Part shown: in pieces, positions 29,200-42,190 of the stretch
How the letters are laid out: each line of letters starts with the position of its first letter
Numbering within the stretch: position 1 is the stretch's first letter
Origin: Guyparkeria hydrothermalis
Lineage (GTDB): Bacteria; Pseudomonadota; Gammaproteobacteria; Halothiobacillales; Halothiobacillaceae
Reading direction: 5' to 3'
Assembly: GCF_023555385.1 (NCBI RefSeq)
Contig: NZ_JAJSED010000001.1
Location: 1 to 64,000 of the forward strand
DNA: 64,000 bases
The notes under the pieces: model-generated
Told to the model about the DNA's origin: nothing
What the model saw: the letters and a program-made list of their open reading frames with translations, nothing else
Databases searched by the model: none
Program-made: the position numbers and the translations under genes

Positions 29200-29769
29200 A
29201 TGACGGACAAGCCGGTCGATCAAGACGACATGACTCAGGGCATGAACGAGGAAAACCCGGAGCAGCCCGCCGAGGGCGAGGTCGAGCAGGGCGCCCAGGG
29301 CGAGGAGGCCAGCGAGGTCGAGGAGCTCAAGGCGAAGCTCGCCGAGAAGGAAGAGGAAGTCCTGCGCATCGCCGCGGAGATGCAGAACCTGCGTCACCGT
29401 GCCGAGCGCGATGTCGAGTCGGCGCGCAAGTTCGCCCTCGAGCGCTTTGTCGAGGGTCTGCTGCCGGTGGTCGACTCGCTCGAACTGGGTATCGAGGCGG
29501 CCGACAACGAGAACGCCACGCTGGAGAAGATCAAGGAGGGCGACGAGATGACCCTCAAGATGCTGATCCAGACGCTGGAGAAGTTCGGCGTGAAGGCCGT
29601 TCACCCGATCGGCGAGCGTTTCAACCCGGAACACCACCAGGCCATCAGCATGCAGCCGCACGACGGCGATCCGGATCACGTCGTCGACGTGATGCAGAAG
29701 GGTTACCTCCTGAAGGACCGCGTCGTGCGCCCGGCCATGGTGGTCGTTTCGAAGCCGAATCAGGACTGA
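29200..29769 (+). CDS. grpE: Nucleotide exchange factor GrpE
   Basis: 189 residues. An acidic N-terminal tail (about 45 residues) leads into a long coiled coil (LKAKLAEKEEEVLRIAAEMQ) and the beta-wing domain with FNPEHHQAISMQP and GYLLKDRVVRPAMVVVSK. GrpE releases ADP from DnaK. AGGAGAG precedes the ATG. Expression is likely driven by the sigma-32 promoter just upstream as well as from hrcA. Confidence 0.96.
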   Translation: MTDKPVDQDDMTQGMNEENPEQPAEGEVEQGAQGEEASEVEELKAKLAEKEEEVLRIAAEMQNLRHRAERDVESARKFALERFVEGLLPVVDSLELGIEAADNENATLEKIKEGDEMTLKMLIQTLEKFGVKAVHPIGERFNPEHHQAISMQPHDGDPDHVVDVMQKGYLLKDRVVRPAMVVVSKPNQD

Positions 29770-29793
29770 TCGACGCGGATTTGCGGCCGCCGG

Positions 29794-29821
29794 CTTGAAA
29801 AATCGAGCAGCGGCCGCACCT
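29794..29821 (+). promoter_or_regulatory. Candidate sigma-32 promoter of dnaK
   Basis: A perfect CTTGAAA (29794-29800) is followed after 13 bases by CCGCACCT (29814-29821), a weak match to the RpoH -10. It lies 89 bases before the dnaK ATG, in the 140-base grpE-dnaK gap. Confidence 0.45.
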
Positions 29822-29909
29822 CGAATGCCAAGGGCGGCCCGAGAGCGAAACATGCCGCGGCGCGCCAACAGATTCAACGCATACACAAAGAACGCTGGAG
29901 ACACGCATT

Positions 29910-31838
<1,929 letters not shown>

Positions 31839-31860
31839 GTCGTCGGCTTCCCGAGCCGCG

Positions 31861-31891
31861 ATCATCCGTCCCCCGGGGCGGATGATTTTTC
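31861..31891 (+). terminator. Rho-independent terminator after dnaK
   Basis: The arms ATCATCCG (31861-31868) and CGGATGAT (31879-31886), with a CCCC/GGGG inner part, run into TTTT. Read-through or a separate promoter is needed for dnaJ, 136 bases further on. Confidence 0.85.
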
Positions 31892-32026
31892 GTGTCACCC
31901 GGCCGCGCGTCGGGCGACACCCGATTCTCAAGACGGGTCGGCCGGTACACGGTGCGGCCCGTCAACGTATGCAACCCGGTGCGCTGCTCGCGGGCCGGGA
32001 CAAACAGACAGCCGCAGAGATCGACC

Positions 32027-33181
32027 ATGGCAAAACGTGACTACTACGAGGTGCTGGGGGTCAGCAAGAATGCCTCGGCCGACGAACTGAAGAAGGCCTA
32101 CCGCCGTTTGGCGATGAAGCATCACCCGGACCGCAACCCGGGCGACGAGGAGGCCGAGACCCTGTTCAAGGAGGCCAAGGAGGCCTACGAGGTGCTCTCC
32201 GACCCGCAGAAGCGTTCGGCCTACGACCAGTTCGGTCATGCCGGGGTCGACGGCCAGGGTGCCGGCGGCTTCGGTGGCGGTGGCTTCGGCGGCGGTGCCG
32301 GCTTTGCCGACATCTTCGGCGATGTCTTCGGCGACATCTTCGGTGGCGGTCGTGCTCGCGGCGGTGCCTCGCGCGGTGCCGACCTGCAGTACAACCTCAA
32401 GCTGTCGCTTGAGGAGGCCGTGCGCGGCACCACCGTCGAGATCCGCATCCCGACCACCGAGCCCTGCGAGACCTGTGACGGCAGCGGCGCGAAGCCGGGC
32501 ACCGGCAAGACCACCTGCACCACCTGCGGTGGCCAGGGCGCGGTGCGCATCCAGCAGGGCTTCTTCTCCATCCAGCAGCCCTGTCCGGACTGCGGCGGCG
32601 AGGGGCAGAAGATCGAGGATCCCTGCACCGATTGCGGCGGCACCGGCCGGGTCGAGACGCAGAAGACCCTCTCGGTGAAGATCCCGGCCGGCGTCGATAC
32701 CGGCGACCGGATCCGCCATTCCGGCGAAGGTGCGCCGGGCGAGAAGGGTGGTCCGCCGGGGGATCTGTACATCCTGATCGACATCAAGCCGCACCCGCTG
32801 TTCCGGCGCGATGACGCCGATCTGCTGTGCGACATGCCGATCAGTTTCGCCACCGCGGCCCTTGGTGGCGAGATCGAGGTGCCGACGCTCGATGGCAAGG
32901 TCAAGCTCAAGATTCCCGAAGAGACCCAGACCGGCAAGACCTTCCGCATGCGTGGCAAGGGCGTGCGTCCGGTCCGGGGTGGCGCCCAGGGTGACCTGCT
33001 GGTGACCGTCCACGTCGAGACGCCGGTGAAACTCAACAAGGAGCAGCGCGAGATGCTCGAGGCATTCGAGCGTTCGCTGGGCACCGCGGGCGACGACAGC
33101 GTGGCGGAAAAGCACCGTCCCCGACAGCACTCGTTCCTCGATTCGGTCAAGCGATTCTTCGACGATTTGCGGGGCGATTGA
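32027..33181 (+). CDS. dnaJ: Chaperone protein DnaJ (Hsp40)
   Basis: 384 residues from the ATG at 32027; the longer open frame upstream is leader sequence. The J domain (1-70) has [12 protein letters not shown] and the HPD motif in [10 protein letters not shown] Gly/Phe-rich linker follows, then four CxxCxGxG-type zinc repeats ([32 protein letters not shown]) and the C-terminal client-binding domain. It stimulates DnaK ATPase. It is separated from dnaK by a strong terminator, unlike the tight dnaK-dnaJ pair of E. coli. Confidence 0.98.
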   Translation: MAKRDYYEVLGVSKNASADELKKAYRRLAMKHHPDRNPGDEEAETLFKEAKEAYEVLSDPQKRSAYDQFGHAGVDGQGAGGFGGGGFGGGAGFADIFGDVFGDIFGGGRARGGASRGADLQYNLKLSLEEAVRGTTVEIRIPTTEPCETCDGSGAKPGTGKTTCTTCGGQGAVRIQQGFFSIQQPCPDCGGEGQKIEDPCTDCGGTGRVETQKTLSVKIPAGVDTGDRIRHSGEGAPGEKGGPPGDLYILIDIKPHPLFRRDDADLLCDMPISFATAALGGEIEVPTLDGKVKLKIPEETQTGKTFRMRGKGVRPVRGGAQGDLLVTVHVETPVKLNKEQREMLEAFERSLGTAGDDSVAEKHRPRQHSFLDSVKRFFDDLRGD

Positions 33182-33240
33182 GGTCCCGGGCAGTCACCGC
33201 ATGCCGGGCTTGATTCCCCGGTGTGCAACGGGCTGATCAA

Positions 33241-33269
33241 TTGACTTTGCCGGGCGTTGTCTTTATATT
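33241..33269 (+). promoter_or_regulatory. Sigma-70 promoter of the rimP-nusA-infB operon
   Basis: TTGACT (33241-33246), exactly 17 bases, TATATT (33264-33269). It is the best sigma-70 match noticed in the window and lies 60 bases after dnaJ and 102 bases before the rimP ATG. Confidence 0.8.
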
Positions 33270-33307
33270 CCGGTTCCCGCGAACATTGGCTTATAGAGTG
33301 ATGCCGG

Positions 33308-33330
33308 GCCCCATTTGGGGCTTTTTTATT
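33308..33330 (+). terminator. Intrinsic terminator inside the rimP leader (probable attenuator)
   Basis: The stem GCCCC (33308-33312), loop ATTT, GGGGC (33317-33321), then TTTTTTATTTT. It sits about 30-40 bases after the predicted transcription start and 41 bases before the rimP ATG, so transcripts from the promoter at 33241 must read through it. A second hairpin, CCGGGT-GCGG-ACCCGG, follows directly at 33334-33349. Confidence 0.75.
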
Positions 33331-33370
33331 TTCCCGGGTGCGGACCCGGCGGCCACCCCGACGGGTGGCC

Positions 33371-33922
33371 ATGACGTTCCAGCAGAGGGTAGCGGCAGAC
33401 GTGCAACGAATTCCGGCGGCGATCGAGGATATGCTCATGCCGGTGGTCGAGGACCTCGGCTACGAATGGGTCGGCGGCGAGTTCCGCGGCGGCCCGGCCG
33501 GGTTGCTGCGTGTCTACGTCGATCACCCGGAAGGCATGACGCTCGACCACTGCGCCGAGATCAGCAACGAGCTGTCCGGCGTGCTCGACGTCGAGGACCC
33601 GTTCCCGGGCGCCTACCGGCTTGAGGTTTCCTCGCCGGGCGTCGAGCGGCCGATGTTCCGTACCGAGGATTTCGCCCGTTTCGTCGGGCAGCGCGTACGC
33701 CTGCGGCTGTACAAGCCGGTGGCGAAGCAGAAGAAGTTCGAGGGCGTCATTCAGGGCGTCGAAGGCGAGGACATCACCGTCCTGGTCGACGAGGTGGGCG
33801 AGCTGGTCTTCCGTTTCGAGGAAGTCGAAAAGGCCAACCTGGTCTATGAATTTGCCGACAACAGCAAGCGTGGCCGCAAGGGCAAGAAAAAGGGCACCAA
33901 GCGGCGCGCGGCGCGGAAATAG
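33371..33922 (+). CDS. rimP: Ribosome maturation factor RimP
   Basis: 183 residues from the ATG at 33371. GTG starts at 33338 (upstream) and 33401 (giving the E. coli-like N-terminus) are alternatives. The RimP core has VEDLGYEWVGGEF, TLDHCAEISNELSGVLDVED and YRLEVSSPGVERPMF. It helps assemble the 30S subunit. The C-terminus is a highly basic tail (RGRKGKKKGTKRRAARK) beyond the usual length, probably binding RNA. It is the first gene of the rimP-nusA-infB-rbfA-truB operon. Confidence 0.94.
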   Translation: MTFQQRVAADVQRIPAAIEDMLMPVVEDLGYEWVGGEFRGGPAGLLRVYVDHPEGMTLDHCAEISNELSGVLDVEDPFPGAYRLEVSSPGVERPMFRTEDFARFVGQRVRLRLYKPVAKQKKFEGVIQGVEGEDITVLVDEVGELVFRFEEVEKANLVYEFADNSKRGRKGKKKGTKRRAARK

Positions 33923-33940
33923 AGCGATCTGGCTAGCAAC

Positions 33941-35434
33941 ATGAACAAAGAAATCCTTTTTGTCGTCGATTCGGTTTCCAACGAGAAGGGCGTCGACCGT
34001 GACGTGATCTTCGAGGCGATCGAGGCTGCGCTCGCCCAGGCGGCGCGCAAGCGTCACGGGGGCGACATCGAGACACGCGTCGAGATCGACCAGGAGAACG
34101 GCAGCTACCGCACCTTCCGCCGCTGGCAGGTCGTCGAGGGCGAGACCTCCGAGCATCCGGAGCGCGAGATCATCCTCGAGGCCGCCCAGATGGACGAGCC
34201 GGAGATCGAGGTGGGCGACTACGTCGAGGAAGAAATCGAATCGGTCGAGTTCGGTCGCATCGCCGCGCAGGCCGCCAAGCAGGTGATCGTGCAGAAGGTC
34301 CGCGAAGCCGAGCGCCGCCAGGTAGTCGAGGCCTACCAGGATCGCAAGGGCGAGCTCATCATGGGGCTGGTCAAGCGCATCGATCGCGGCAACGTCATTC
34401 TGGATCTGGGCGGCAACGCCGAGGCGATCATTCCGCGTGACGAGATGATCGGTCGCGAGGCGGTCCGTCCGGGCGATCGTCTGCGCGGTTTCGTCACCGA
34501 CGTGCGTCACGAGCCGCGCGGCCCGCAGATCTTCGTTTCGCGCACCGCGCCGGAATTCCTGATCGAGCTGTTCAAGCTCGAGGTGCCGGAGATCTCCCAG
34601 GGGCTGATCGAGATCGTCAACGCGGCGCGCGACCCGGGTCTGCGCGCCAAGATCGCGGTGCTCTCGAACGACCCGCGCATCGACCCGGTCGGCACCTGTG
34701 TCGGCATGCGAGGTTCGCGCGTCCAGTCGGTCACCAATGAGCTCTCCGGCGAGCGGATTGATATCATCGTCTGGGACGAAAACCCGGCCCAGTTCGTCAT
34801 CAACGCGATGTCGCCGGCCGAGGTGGTCTCGATCGTCGTTGACGAGGACGCCGGCAGCATGGACGTGGCGGTCAGCGAGGAAAACCTCTCCAAGGCGATC
34901 GGTCGCGGTGGCCAGAATGTCCGTCTCGCCAGCCAGCTCACCAAGTGGCAGATCAATGTCATGAGCGAGGAGCAGGCGATCGAAAAGGGCGAGGCGGAGA
35001 CTCAGCGCATCGTCGAGCAGTTCATGGAGGCGCTGGACGTCGACCAGGAAGTGGGCGAAGTGCTGGTCGAGGCCGGCTTCACCACCATCGAGGAGATCGC
35101 CTACGTGCCCACCGAGGAGCTGCTCGAGGTCGAGGGCTTCGACGAAGGCATCGTCGAGGAGCTGCGCAACCGCGCCCGCGACGCGTTGCTGACCATGGCG
35201 ATTTCCGGCGGCGGCGAAGCCGAGGAAGAAACCGAGTCGGCCGGCGAGGCGCTGGCGCTCGAGGAGCTCGACGGGATGACGGCCGAGCTGGCCGCCAACT
35301 TCCGCGAGAACAACATCAAGGACTCGGAGGACGTCGCCGAGCTCTCCATCGATGAATTGACGGAATACGAAGGCGTGGACGAGGAACTCGCCGGTCGGCT
35401 GATCATGGCCGCCCGCGCGCCCTGGTTCGCCTGA
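33941..35434 (+). CDS. nusA: Transcription termination/antitermination protein NusA
   Basis: 497 residues. The N-terminal RNA-polymerase-binding domain is followed by an S1 domain ([20 protein letters not shown]), two KH domains ([36 protein letters not shown]) and two C-terminal acidic helix-hairpin repeats near 365-420 and 440-495. It modulates pausing, termination and rRNA antitermination. It follows rimP by 18 bases. Two C-terminal repeats are as in E. coli. Confidence 0.97.
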   Translation: MNKEILFVVDSVSNEKGVDRDVIFEAIEAALAQAARKRHGGDIETRVEIDQENGSYRTFRRWQVVEGETSEHPEREIILEAAQMDEPEIEVGDYVEEEIESVEFGRIAAQAAKQVIVQKVREAERRQVVEAYQDRKGELIMGLVKRIDRGNVILDLGGNAEAIIPRDEMIGREAVRPGDRLRGFVTDVRHEPRGPQIFVSRTAPEFLIELFKLEVPEISQGLIEIVNAARDPGLRAKIAVLSNDPRIDPVGTCVGMRGSRVQSVTNELSGERIDIIVWDENPAQFVINAMSPAEVVSIVVDEDAGSMDVAVSEENLSKAIGRGGQNVRLASQLTKWQINVMSEEQAIEKGEAETQRIVEQFMEALDVDQEVGEVLVEAGFTTIEEIAYVPTEELLEVEGFDEGIVEELRNRARDALLTMAISGGGEAEEETESAGEALALEELDGMTAELAANFRENNIKDSEDVAELSIDELTEYEGVDEELAGRLIMAARAPWFA

Positions 35435-35436
35435 CC

Positions 35437-35453
35437 GGTCGGCTTGTCCGACC
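35437..35453 (+). other. Hairpin after the nusA stop
   Basis: GGTCGG-CTTGT-CCGACC is a perfect six-base stem directly after the nusA stop. No T tract follows, so it is more likely an mRNA-processing or stability element than a terminator. The 89-base nusA-infB gap holds nothing else. Confidence 0.4.
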
Positions 35454-35523
35454 AGCCGCCGACGGCAAGTGCCGGGGGCGTGTAATCAATGTTTGATAGT
35501 TTGCAGGACCACAGGAGTCGTTA

Positions 35524-38169
35524 ATGTCCGAGGTCACGGTTAAAGAATTGGCAAAAGTGGTAGGCGCCACCCCTGAACGGCTGCTTGAGCAACTGGCTGA
35601 AGCGGGCGTGACGGTCGCCTCCGTGGATGCCAGTATCAGTGACGACGACAAGATGAAGCTGCTGGCCCATCTGCGCAAGTCACGCGCGTCCGGTGGTGGT
35701 GAAGGCGAGGCGAAGAAGCCGTCCTCTCGCATCACGCTCAAGCGTCGCTCACAGTCGGAAATCAAGGTCGGCGGCGGCCGAAGCGGCAAGACCGTCGCGG
35801 TGGAGTACCGCCGGCGCAAGACCTATGTCTCGCGCGACGAAGTCGAGCAGGGCGAGGAGGCCGAAGAGGTCGCGGCGCAGGCAGCTGAAGAGCAGCCGGT
35901 GAGCGAAGTCCCGGCCGAGCCGGTCGAGGAGAAGCAGCCCGAGGCCCCGACCGAGGCTGAAGCGGCCTCGAGCGAGGAAGCCGCCGAGGAGGCATCTCCG
36001 GCCGAGGAGGCTGCTGCCGAGCCGAGCGAGGCGCCGTCCGAGCCCGAGGAGAAGGCTGCCGAGGCCGAAGAGGCCAAGCCGACCGAGGAGGAGGCTCCTG
36101 TCGAGACGAGCGAGCCGGCCGAAGCCGAAGCGAAGGCCGACGAGGGCGAGCCCGAGGAAAGCGAGGGCAAGAAGAAGTCCCGCCTGCGCATCGTCGCGAT
36201 GCCGGAAGAAGCGCCGGGCATCCCGGTGTCGGCCGACGAAGGCAAGCCCAAGCGCGGCGGCAAGCACGGCGGCAAGGGCCGTCATGCCCGCGAGAACGCT
36301 CGCGAAGAACTGCATCTGGGTGCCGGAGCCGGCCGTCGCCGCAAGAAGGGCAAGAAGGGCGCGGCTGCCAAGACCGCGGTGGCGACCCGTCACACCTTCG
36401 AGAAGCCGACCGCGCCGGTCGTCCGCGACGTCAACGTCCCCGAATCGATCTCGGTCGAGGACCTCGCCCAGCGCATGGCGGTCAAGGGCGTGGACGTGGT
36501 CAAGGTCCTGTTCAACATGGGCGTGATGGCCACCATCAACCAGGTGCTCGATCAGGACACCGCGATCCTGGTCGTCGAGGAGATGGGCCACAACCCGCAC
36601 GCGGAGTCCGAGACCGCGATCGAAGACGAGGCGCTCGAGCAGGTCCAGCAGGGTGAGGCAAAGGCACGCCCGCCGGTCGTCACCGTCATGGGTCACGTCG
36701 ACCACGGCAAGACCTCGCTGCTCGACTACATCCGTCGCGCGAAGGTAACCGCTGGCGAGGCTGGCGGCATCACGCAGCACGTCGGCGCCTATCACGTCGA
36801 TACGCCGCGCGGCACCGTCACCTTCCTCGACACCCCGGGCCACGAGGCGTTTACCGCCATGCGTGCCCGCGGAGCCAGCGCCACTGACGTGGTCGTGCTC
36901 GTCGTCGCGGCCGATGACGGCGTCATGCCGCAGACGAAAGAGGCGATCCACCATGCCCGGGCCGGTAACGTGCCCATGGTCGTGGCGGTCAACAAGATCG
37001 ACAAGGACGGCGCTGATCCGGAGCGGGTGCGCGCCGAGCTCTCGCAGGAAGAGGTGATCTCCGAGGAGTGGGGCGGCGACACGCAGTTCGTGCACGTTTC
37101 CGCCCACACTGGCGAAGGTATCGACCAGCTGCTCGAGGCCATCCTCCTGCAGGCCGAGCTCCAAGAGCTCAAGGCGCCGGCCGAAGGTCACGCCATCGGT
37201 ACGGTGGTCGAGTCCTCGCTGGAAAAGGGCCGTGGTCCGGTCGCAACCATCCTGGTTCAGAGCGGCACCCTTAAGAAAGGCGACACCGTGGTCGTCGGCA
37301 AGGAGTATGGCCGCGTCCGTGCACTGCTCGACGAGAACGGCAAGCAGGTCAAGTCGGCTGGTCCGTCCATTCCGGTGGTGCTGCTCGGCCTGTCCGGCAC
37401 GCCGGAGGCGGGTGACGAACTGGTCGTGATCGAGGACGAGCGCAAGGCGCGCGAGATCGCCGAGTACCGCGAGGCCAAGCAGCGTGACTCCCGTCTGGCT
37501 GCTCAGCAGGCCGCCAAGCTCGAGAACCTGTTTGAGCAAATGAAGGAAGGCGAGGTCGAGTCGCTGAACGTGCTGGTCAAGGCCGACGTCCAGGGCTCCG
37601 CCGAAGCCATCCGCGACAGCCTGCAGAAGCTGTCCACCGACGAGGTCAAGGTCAACGTGCTGATGAGCGGTGTTGGCGGGATCAACGAGTCCGACATCAA
37701 CCTTGCGGCCACCTCGAGCGCGATCGTGATCGGCTTCAACGTCCGTGCCGACGCCTCGGCGCGCAAGACCGCCGGCGAGCAGGACGTCGAGATCCGCTAC
37801 TACTCGGTCATCTACGAGATGATCGACGAGATCAAGCAGGCCATGAGTGGTCTGCTGGGTACCGAGACCAAGGAGCAGTTCGTCGGTCTGGCTGAGGTGC
37901 GCGACGTGTTTCGTTCGCCGAAGCTGGGCGCGATTGCCGGGTGCATGGTCACCGAGGGGCAGGTCAAGCGGAACAACCCGATCCGCGTCCTGCGCGACAA
38001 CGTCGTCATCTACGAGGGCGAGCTCGAGTCGCTGCGTCGCTTCAAGGACGACGTCCAGGAAGTCCGCTCCGGCATGGAGTGCGGCATCGGCGTGAAGAAC
38101 TACAACGACGTCAAGGTCGGCGACCAGATCGAGGTCTTCGAGCGCATCGAGGTCCAGCGGACACTCTAA
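35524..38169 (+). CDS. infB: Translation initiation factor IF-2
   Basis: 881 residues. The N-terminal IF2-N subdomain ([20 protein letters not shown]) is followed by a long Glu/Ala-rich, low-complexity linker to about residue 225, a basic stretch and a second IF2-N-like part. The GTPase domain has [35 protein letters not shown] and NKID, then domains II to IV. IF-2 places initiator tRNA on the 30S subunit. In-frame internal starts that yield shorter isoforms exist in E. coli; here none can be proven. Confidence 0.98.
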   Translation: MSEVTVKELAKVVGATPERLLEQLAEAGVTVASVDASISDDDKMKLLAHLRKSRASGGGEGEAKKPSSRITLKRRSQSEIKVGGGRSGKTVAVEYRRRKTYVSRDEVEQGEEAEEVAAQAAEEQPVSEVPAEPVEEKQPEAPTEAEAASSEEAAEEASPAEEAAAEPSEAPSEPEEKAAEAEEAKPTEEEAPVETSEPAEAEAKADEGEPEESEGKKKSRLRIVAMPEEAPGIPVSADEGKPKRGGKHGGKGRHARENAREELHLGAGAGRRRKKGKKGAAAKTAVATRHTFEKPTAPVVRDVNVPESISVEDLAQRMAVKGVDVVKVLFNMGVMATINQVLDQDTAILVVEEMGHNPHAESETAIEDEALEQVQQGEAKARPPVVTVMGHVDHGKTSLLDYIRRAKVTAGEAGGITQHVGAYHVDTPRGTVTFLDTPGHEAFTAMRARGASATDVVVLVVAADDGVMPQTKEAIHHARAGNVPMVVAVNKIDKDGADPERVRAELSQEEVISEEWGGDTQFVHVSAHTGEGIDQLLEAILLQAELQELKAPAEGHAIGTVVESSLEKGRGPVATILVQSGTLKKGDTVVVGKEYGRVRALLDENGKQVKSAGPSIPVVLLGLSGTPEAGDELVVIEDERKAREIAEYREAKQRDSRLAAQQAAKLENLFEQMKEGEVESLNVLVKADVQGSAEAIRDSLQKLSTDEVKVNVLMSGVGGINESDINLAATSSAIVIGFNVRADASARKTAGEQDVEIRYYSVIYEMIDEIKQAMSGLLGTETKEQFVGLAEVRDVFRSPKLGAIAGCMVTEGQVKRNNPIRVLRDNVVIYEGELESLRRFKDDVQEVRSGMECGIGVKNYNDVKVGDQIEVFERIEVQRTL

Positions 38170-38170
38170 G

Positions 38171-38581
38171 ATGGCACAGGGATTCCAGCGTCATCAGCGC
38201 GTCGCCGGTCAGATCAAGCGCGAGATCGCCGAGCTGATTCGTGATTCCGGCGTGGACGGCGGCGCAAATGCGCCGCTGACCATGCTCACCATCACGGATT
38301 GCGAGGTCTCGCGCGATCTGGCTCACGCCAAGATCTTCTACAGCGTGCTCAACGCCGACGAGCAGCCGATCGCCGAGCAGTGGCTCGACGAGGCGGCCGG
38401 CTACCTGCGGAGCGAATTGGGCCACCGCATGCGCCTGCGCATCGTGCCGCAGCTGACCTTCGTCTTCGATAACTCGATCGAACAGGGTATGCAGATGGAT
38501 GCCCTGATCCGCGCCGTGCGCGAGCAGGACGGCGACGTCGACGAGGACAGCGAGTCCGACGACTCGTCCGACCCGCGCTGA
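38171..38581 (+). CDS. rbfA: 30S ribosome-binding factor RbfA
   Basis: 136 residues. The KH-type core is visible in RHQRVAGQIKREIAELI, CEVSRDLAHAKIFYSVL and MRLRIVPQLTFVFDNSIEQG. RbfA binds near the 5' end of 16S rRNA during late 30S maturation and cold adaptation. The ATG begins one base after the infB stop region. The last 20 residues are mostly Asp, Glu and Ser, an acidic tail typical of this proteome. Confidence 0.96.
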   Translation: MAQGFQRHQRVAGQIKREIAELIRDSGVDGGANAPLTMLTITDCEVSRDLAHAKIFYSVLNADEQPIAEQWLDEAAGYLRSELGHRMRLRIVPQLTFVFDNSIEQGMQMDALIRAVREQDGDVDEDSESDDSSDPR

Positions 38582-38597
38582 GCCGGTCCCTTTCCTG

Positions 38598-39539
38598 ATG
38601 GCACGTAAGCGTCGCGGTCGCGAGATCAACGGCATTGTCTTGTTCGACAAGTCCCTGGGACTCAGCTCGAACCAGGCGCTGCAGCGCGTCCGCCGGCTGT
38701 TCAATGCCGCCAAGGCCGGTCACACCGGCAGCCTTGATCCGGCCGCGAGTGGCCTGCTGCCCGTTTGCTTTGGTCAGGCCACCCGTATCTCCGGTCTGCT
38801 GCTCGATGCCGACAAGACCTACCGCGTCACCGGCCGACTGGGTACGCGCACCGACAGCGGCGACCTCGAGGGCGAGGTGATCGAGACCCGCGAGGTACCG
38901 CCGATCGACGCCGACGCGATGGAAGCGGTCCTGGAGCGCTTTCGCGGCCGCGTCGAGCAGGTGCCGCCGATGTACTCGGCACTCAAGCACGAGGGCAAGC
39001 GCCTTTACGAGCTGGCCCGCGAAGGCAAGACCGTCGAGCGCAAGGCGCGCACGATCGACTTCCACGAGATCACGCTGGAAGGTCTGTCCGAAACCGAGTT
39101 CACCCTGCGGGTGCATTCGAGCAAGGGTGCCTACATCCGTACGCTGGTCGAAGACATCGGCGAGGCGCTCGGCTGCGGCGCGGTGGTAGCCGAGCTGCGC
39201 CGCATCGGTCTCGGTCCCTGGTCGATCGATGGCGACGATGCGCAGCGGGCCTACACGCTCGAGGAGCTTCAGAACATTGCCGAGGAAGATGGGGTCGAGG
39301 GCCCTGACGGCCTGGATCGTGTTATCCTCCCGATCGATTCGGCGCTGGGCGCCTATCCGGCCGTTGTGCTGGATGCGACCAGCGTCACACCAATTCGCCA
39401 TGGTCATCCGGTGTTTGTGCCCAATGCGCCACAAACCGGGTGGTTTCGACTCTACGCACCCGACGACCTCTTCCTGGGTATGGGGGAAGTGCTGGATGAC
39501 GGGCGAACCGCGCCGCGACGTTTGTTCGCGGCGCTATGA
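38598..39539 (+). CDS. truB: tRNA pseudouridine(55) synthase TruB
   Basis: 313 residues. The catalytic motif AGHTGSLDPAASGLLP carries Asp 47, and GRVEQVPPMYSALKHEGKRL and the SSKGAYIRTLVEDIG motif are intact. A C-terminal PUA-like segment ends at VLDDGRTAPRRLF. TruB makes the T-loop pseudouridine 55. It follows rbfA by 16 bases in the same operon. Confidence 0.97.
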   Translation: MARKRRGREINGIVLFDKSLGLSSNQALQRVRRLFNAAKAGHTGSLDPAASGLLPVCFGQATRISGLLLDADKTYRVTGRLGTRTDSGDLEGEVIETREVPPIDADAMEAVLERFRGRVEQVPPMYSALKHEGKRLYELAREGKTVERKARTIDFHEITLEGLSETEFTLRVHSSKGAYIRTLVEDIGEALGCGAVVAELRRIGLGPWSIDGDDAQRAYTLEELQNIAEEDGVEGPDGLDRVILPIDSALGAYPAVVLDATSVTPIRHGHPVFVPNAPQTGWFRLYAPDDLFLGMGEVLDDGRTAPRRLFAAL

Positions 39540-39541
39540 CC

Positions 39542-39557
39542 GAGGCCTTCGGGCCTC
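39542..39557 (+). other. UUCG-capped hairpin between truB and rpsO
   Basis: GAGGCC-TTCG-GGCCTC lies three bases after the truB stop. The UUCG tetraloop makes it stable, but there is no T tract. It may be a processing or stability element separating truB from rpsO, or a weak terminator. Confidence 0.4.
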
Positions 39558-39641
39558 ACGGCATTGCGGGACGGTGGCCTGGTCGCCACTGACCCGCGAT
39601 GGACTTTGAAAGCTTCACCCAGGCAGACGAGGAGAATTTCC

Positions 39642-39911
39642 ATGTCACTGAACGAAAAGACCAAGGCCGATATCGTTTCCGAGTTCGGCAAGGACGCGAA
39701 CGACACCGGTTCCCCGGAAGTCCAGGTCGCCCTGCTGACTCAGCGCATCCAGCACCTGACCGAGCACTTTGCCACGCACAAGCAGGATCATCATTCCCGC
39801 CGTGGTCTGCTCAAGCTGGTCAACCAGCGTCGCAAGATGCTCGACTACCTCAAGTCGAACAGCCTCGACCGCTATCACGACCTGATCAAGAAGCTCGGCC
39901 TGCGTAAGTAA
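39642..39911 (+). CDS. rpsO: Small ribosomal subunit protein uS15
   Basis: 89 residues from the ATG at 39642, preceded by GAGGAG. The conserved core is present: [40 protein letters not shown] and KKLGLRK at the end. S15 binds 16S rRNA early in 30S assembly and in E. coli represses its own translation. The 102-base space before it holds only the UUCG hairpin. The usual neighbour pnp follows after a strong terminator. Confidence 0.98.
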   Translation: MSLNEKTKADIVSEFGKDANDTGSPEVQVALLTQRIQHLTEHFATHKQDHHSRRGLLKLVNQRRKMLDYLKSNSLDRYHDLIKKLGLRK

Positions 39912-39931
39912 GCGCTTGCCGTTACACTAGG

Positions 39932-39960
39932 AACCCGCCGCAAGCCGGCGGGTTTTTTTG
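39932..39960 (+). terminator. Rho-independent terminator between rpsO and pnp
   Basis: The arms AACCCGCCG (39932-39940) and CGGCGGGTT (39946-39954) run into TTTTTTTG. It resembles the rpsO terminator of E. coli, where partial read-through supplies pnp. Confidence 0.9.
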
Positions 39961-40017
39961 TTTGTGGGCCAGCCATGCACGGCCGGCCCCGTCATCCAAT
40001 CAGTGCAGGAGCCAAGC

Positions 40018-42102
<2,085 letters not shown>

Positions 42103-42190
42103 GCGGCGCGGGGGTATGATGACCGCCCGGCATGGCGACACGAGGCGTTGCTGCCATCCCCCGAAACCGAAGACTGAGCACTGAACGTTG

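Noticed and set aside
35880-36180. Repetitive GAGGCC/GAAGCC-rich stretch that looks like a tandem repeat
   Set aside because: It encodes the low-complexity Glu/Ala linker of IF-2, normal for this protein family, and the copies are not exact units.
35749-37539. A 596-codon minus-strand frame opposite infB
   Set aside because: Shadow of the Glu/Ala-rich linker and GTPase domain of infB.
39542-39557. UUCG hairpin after truB taken as a terminator
   Set aside because: There is no T tract after the stem, so it is kept only as a structural element.
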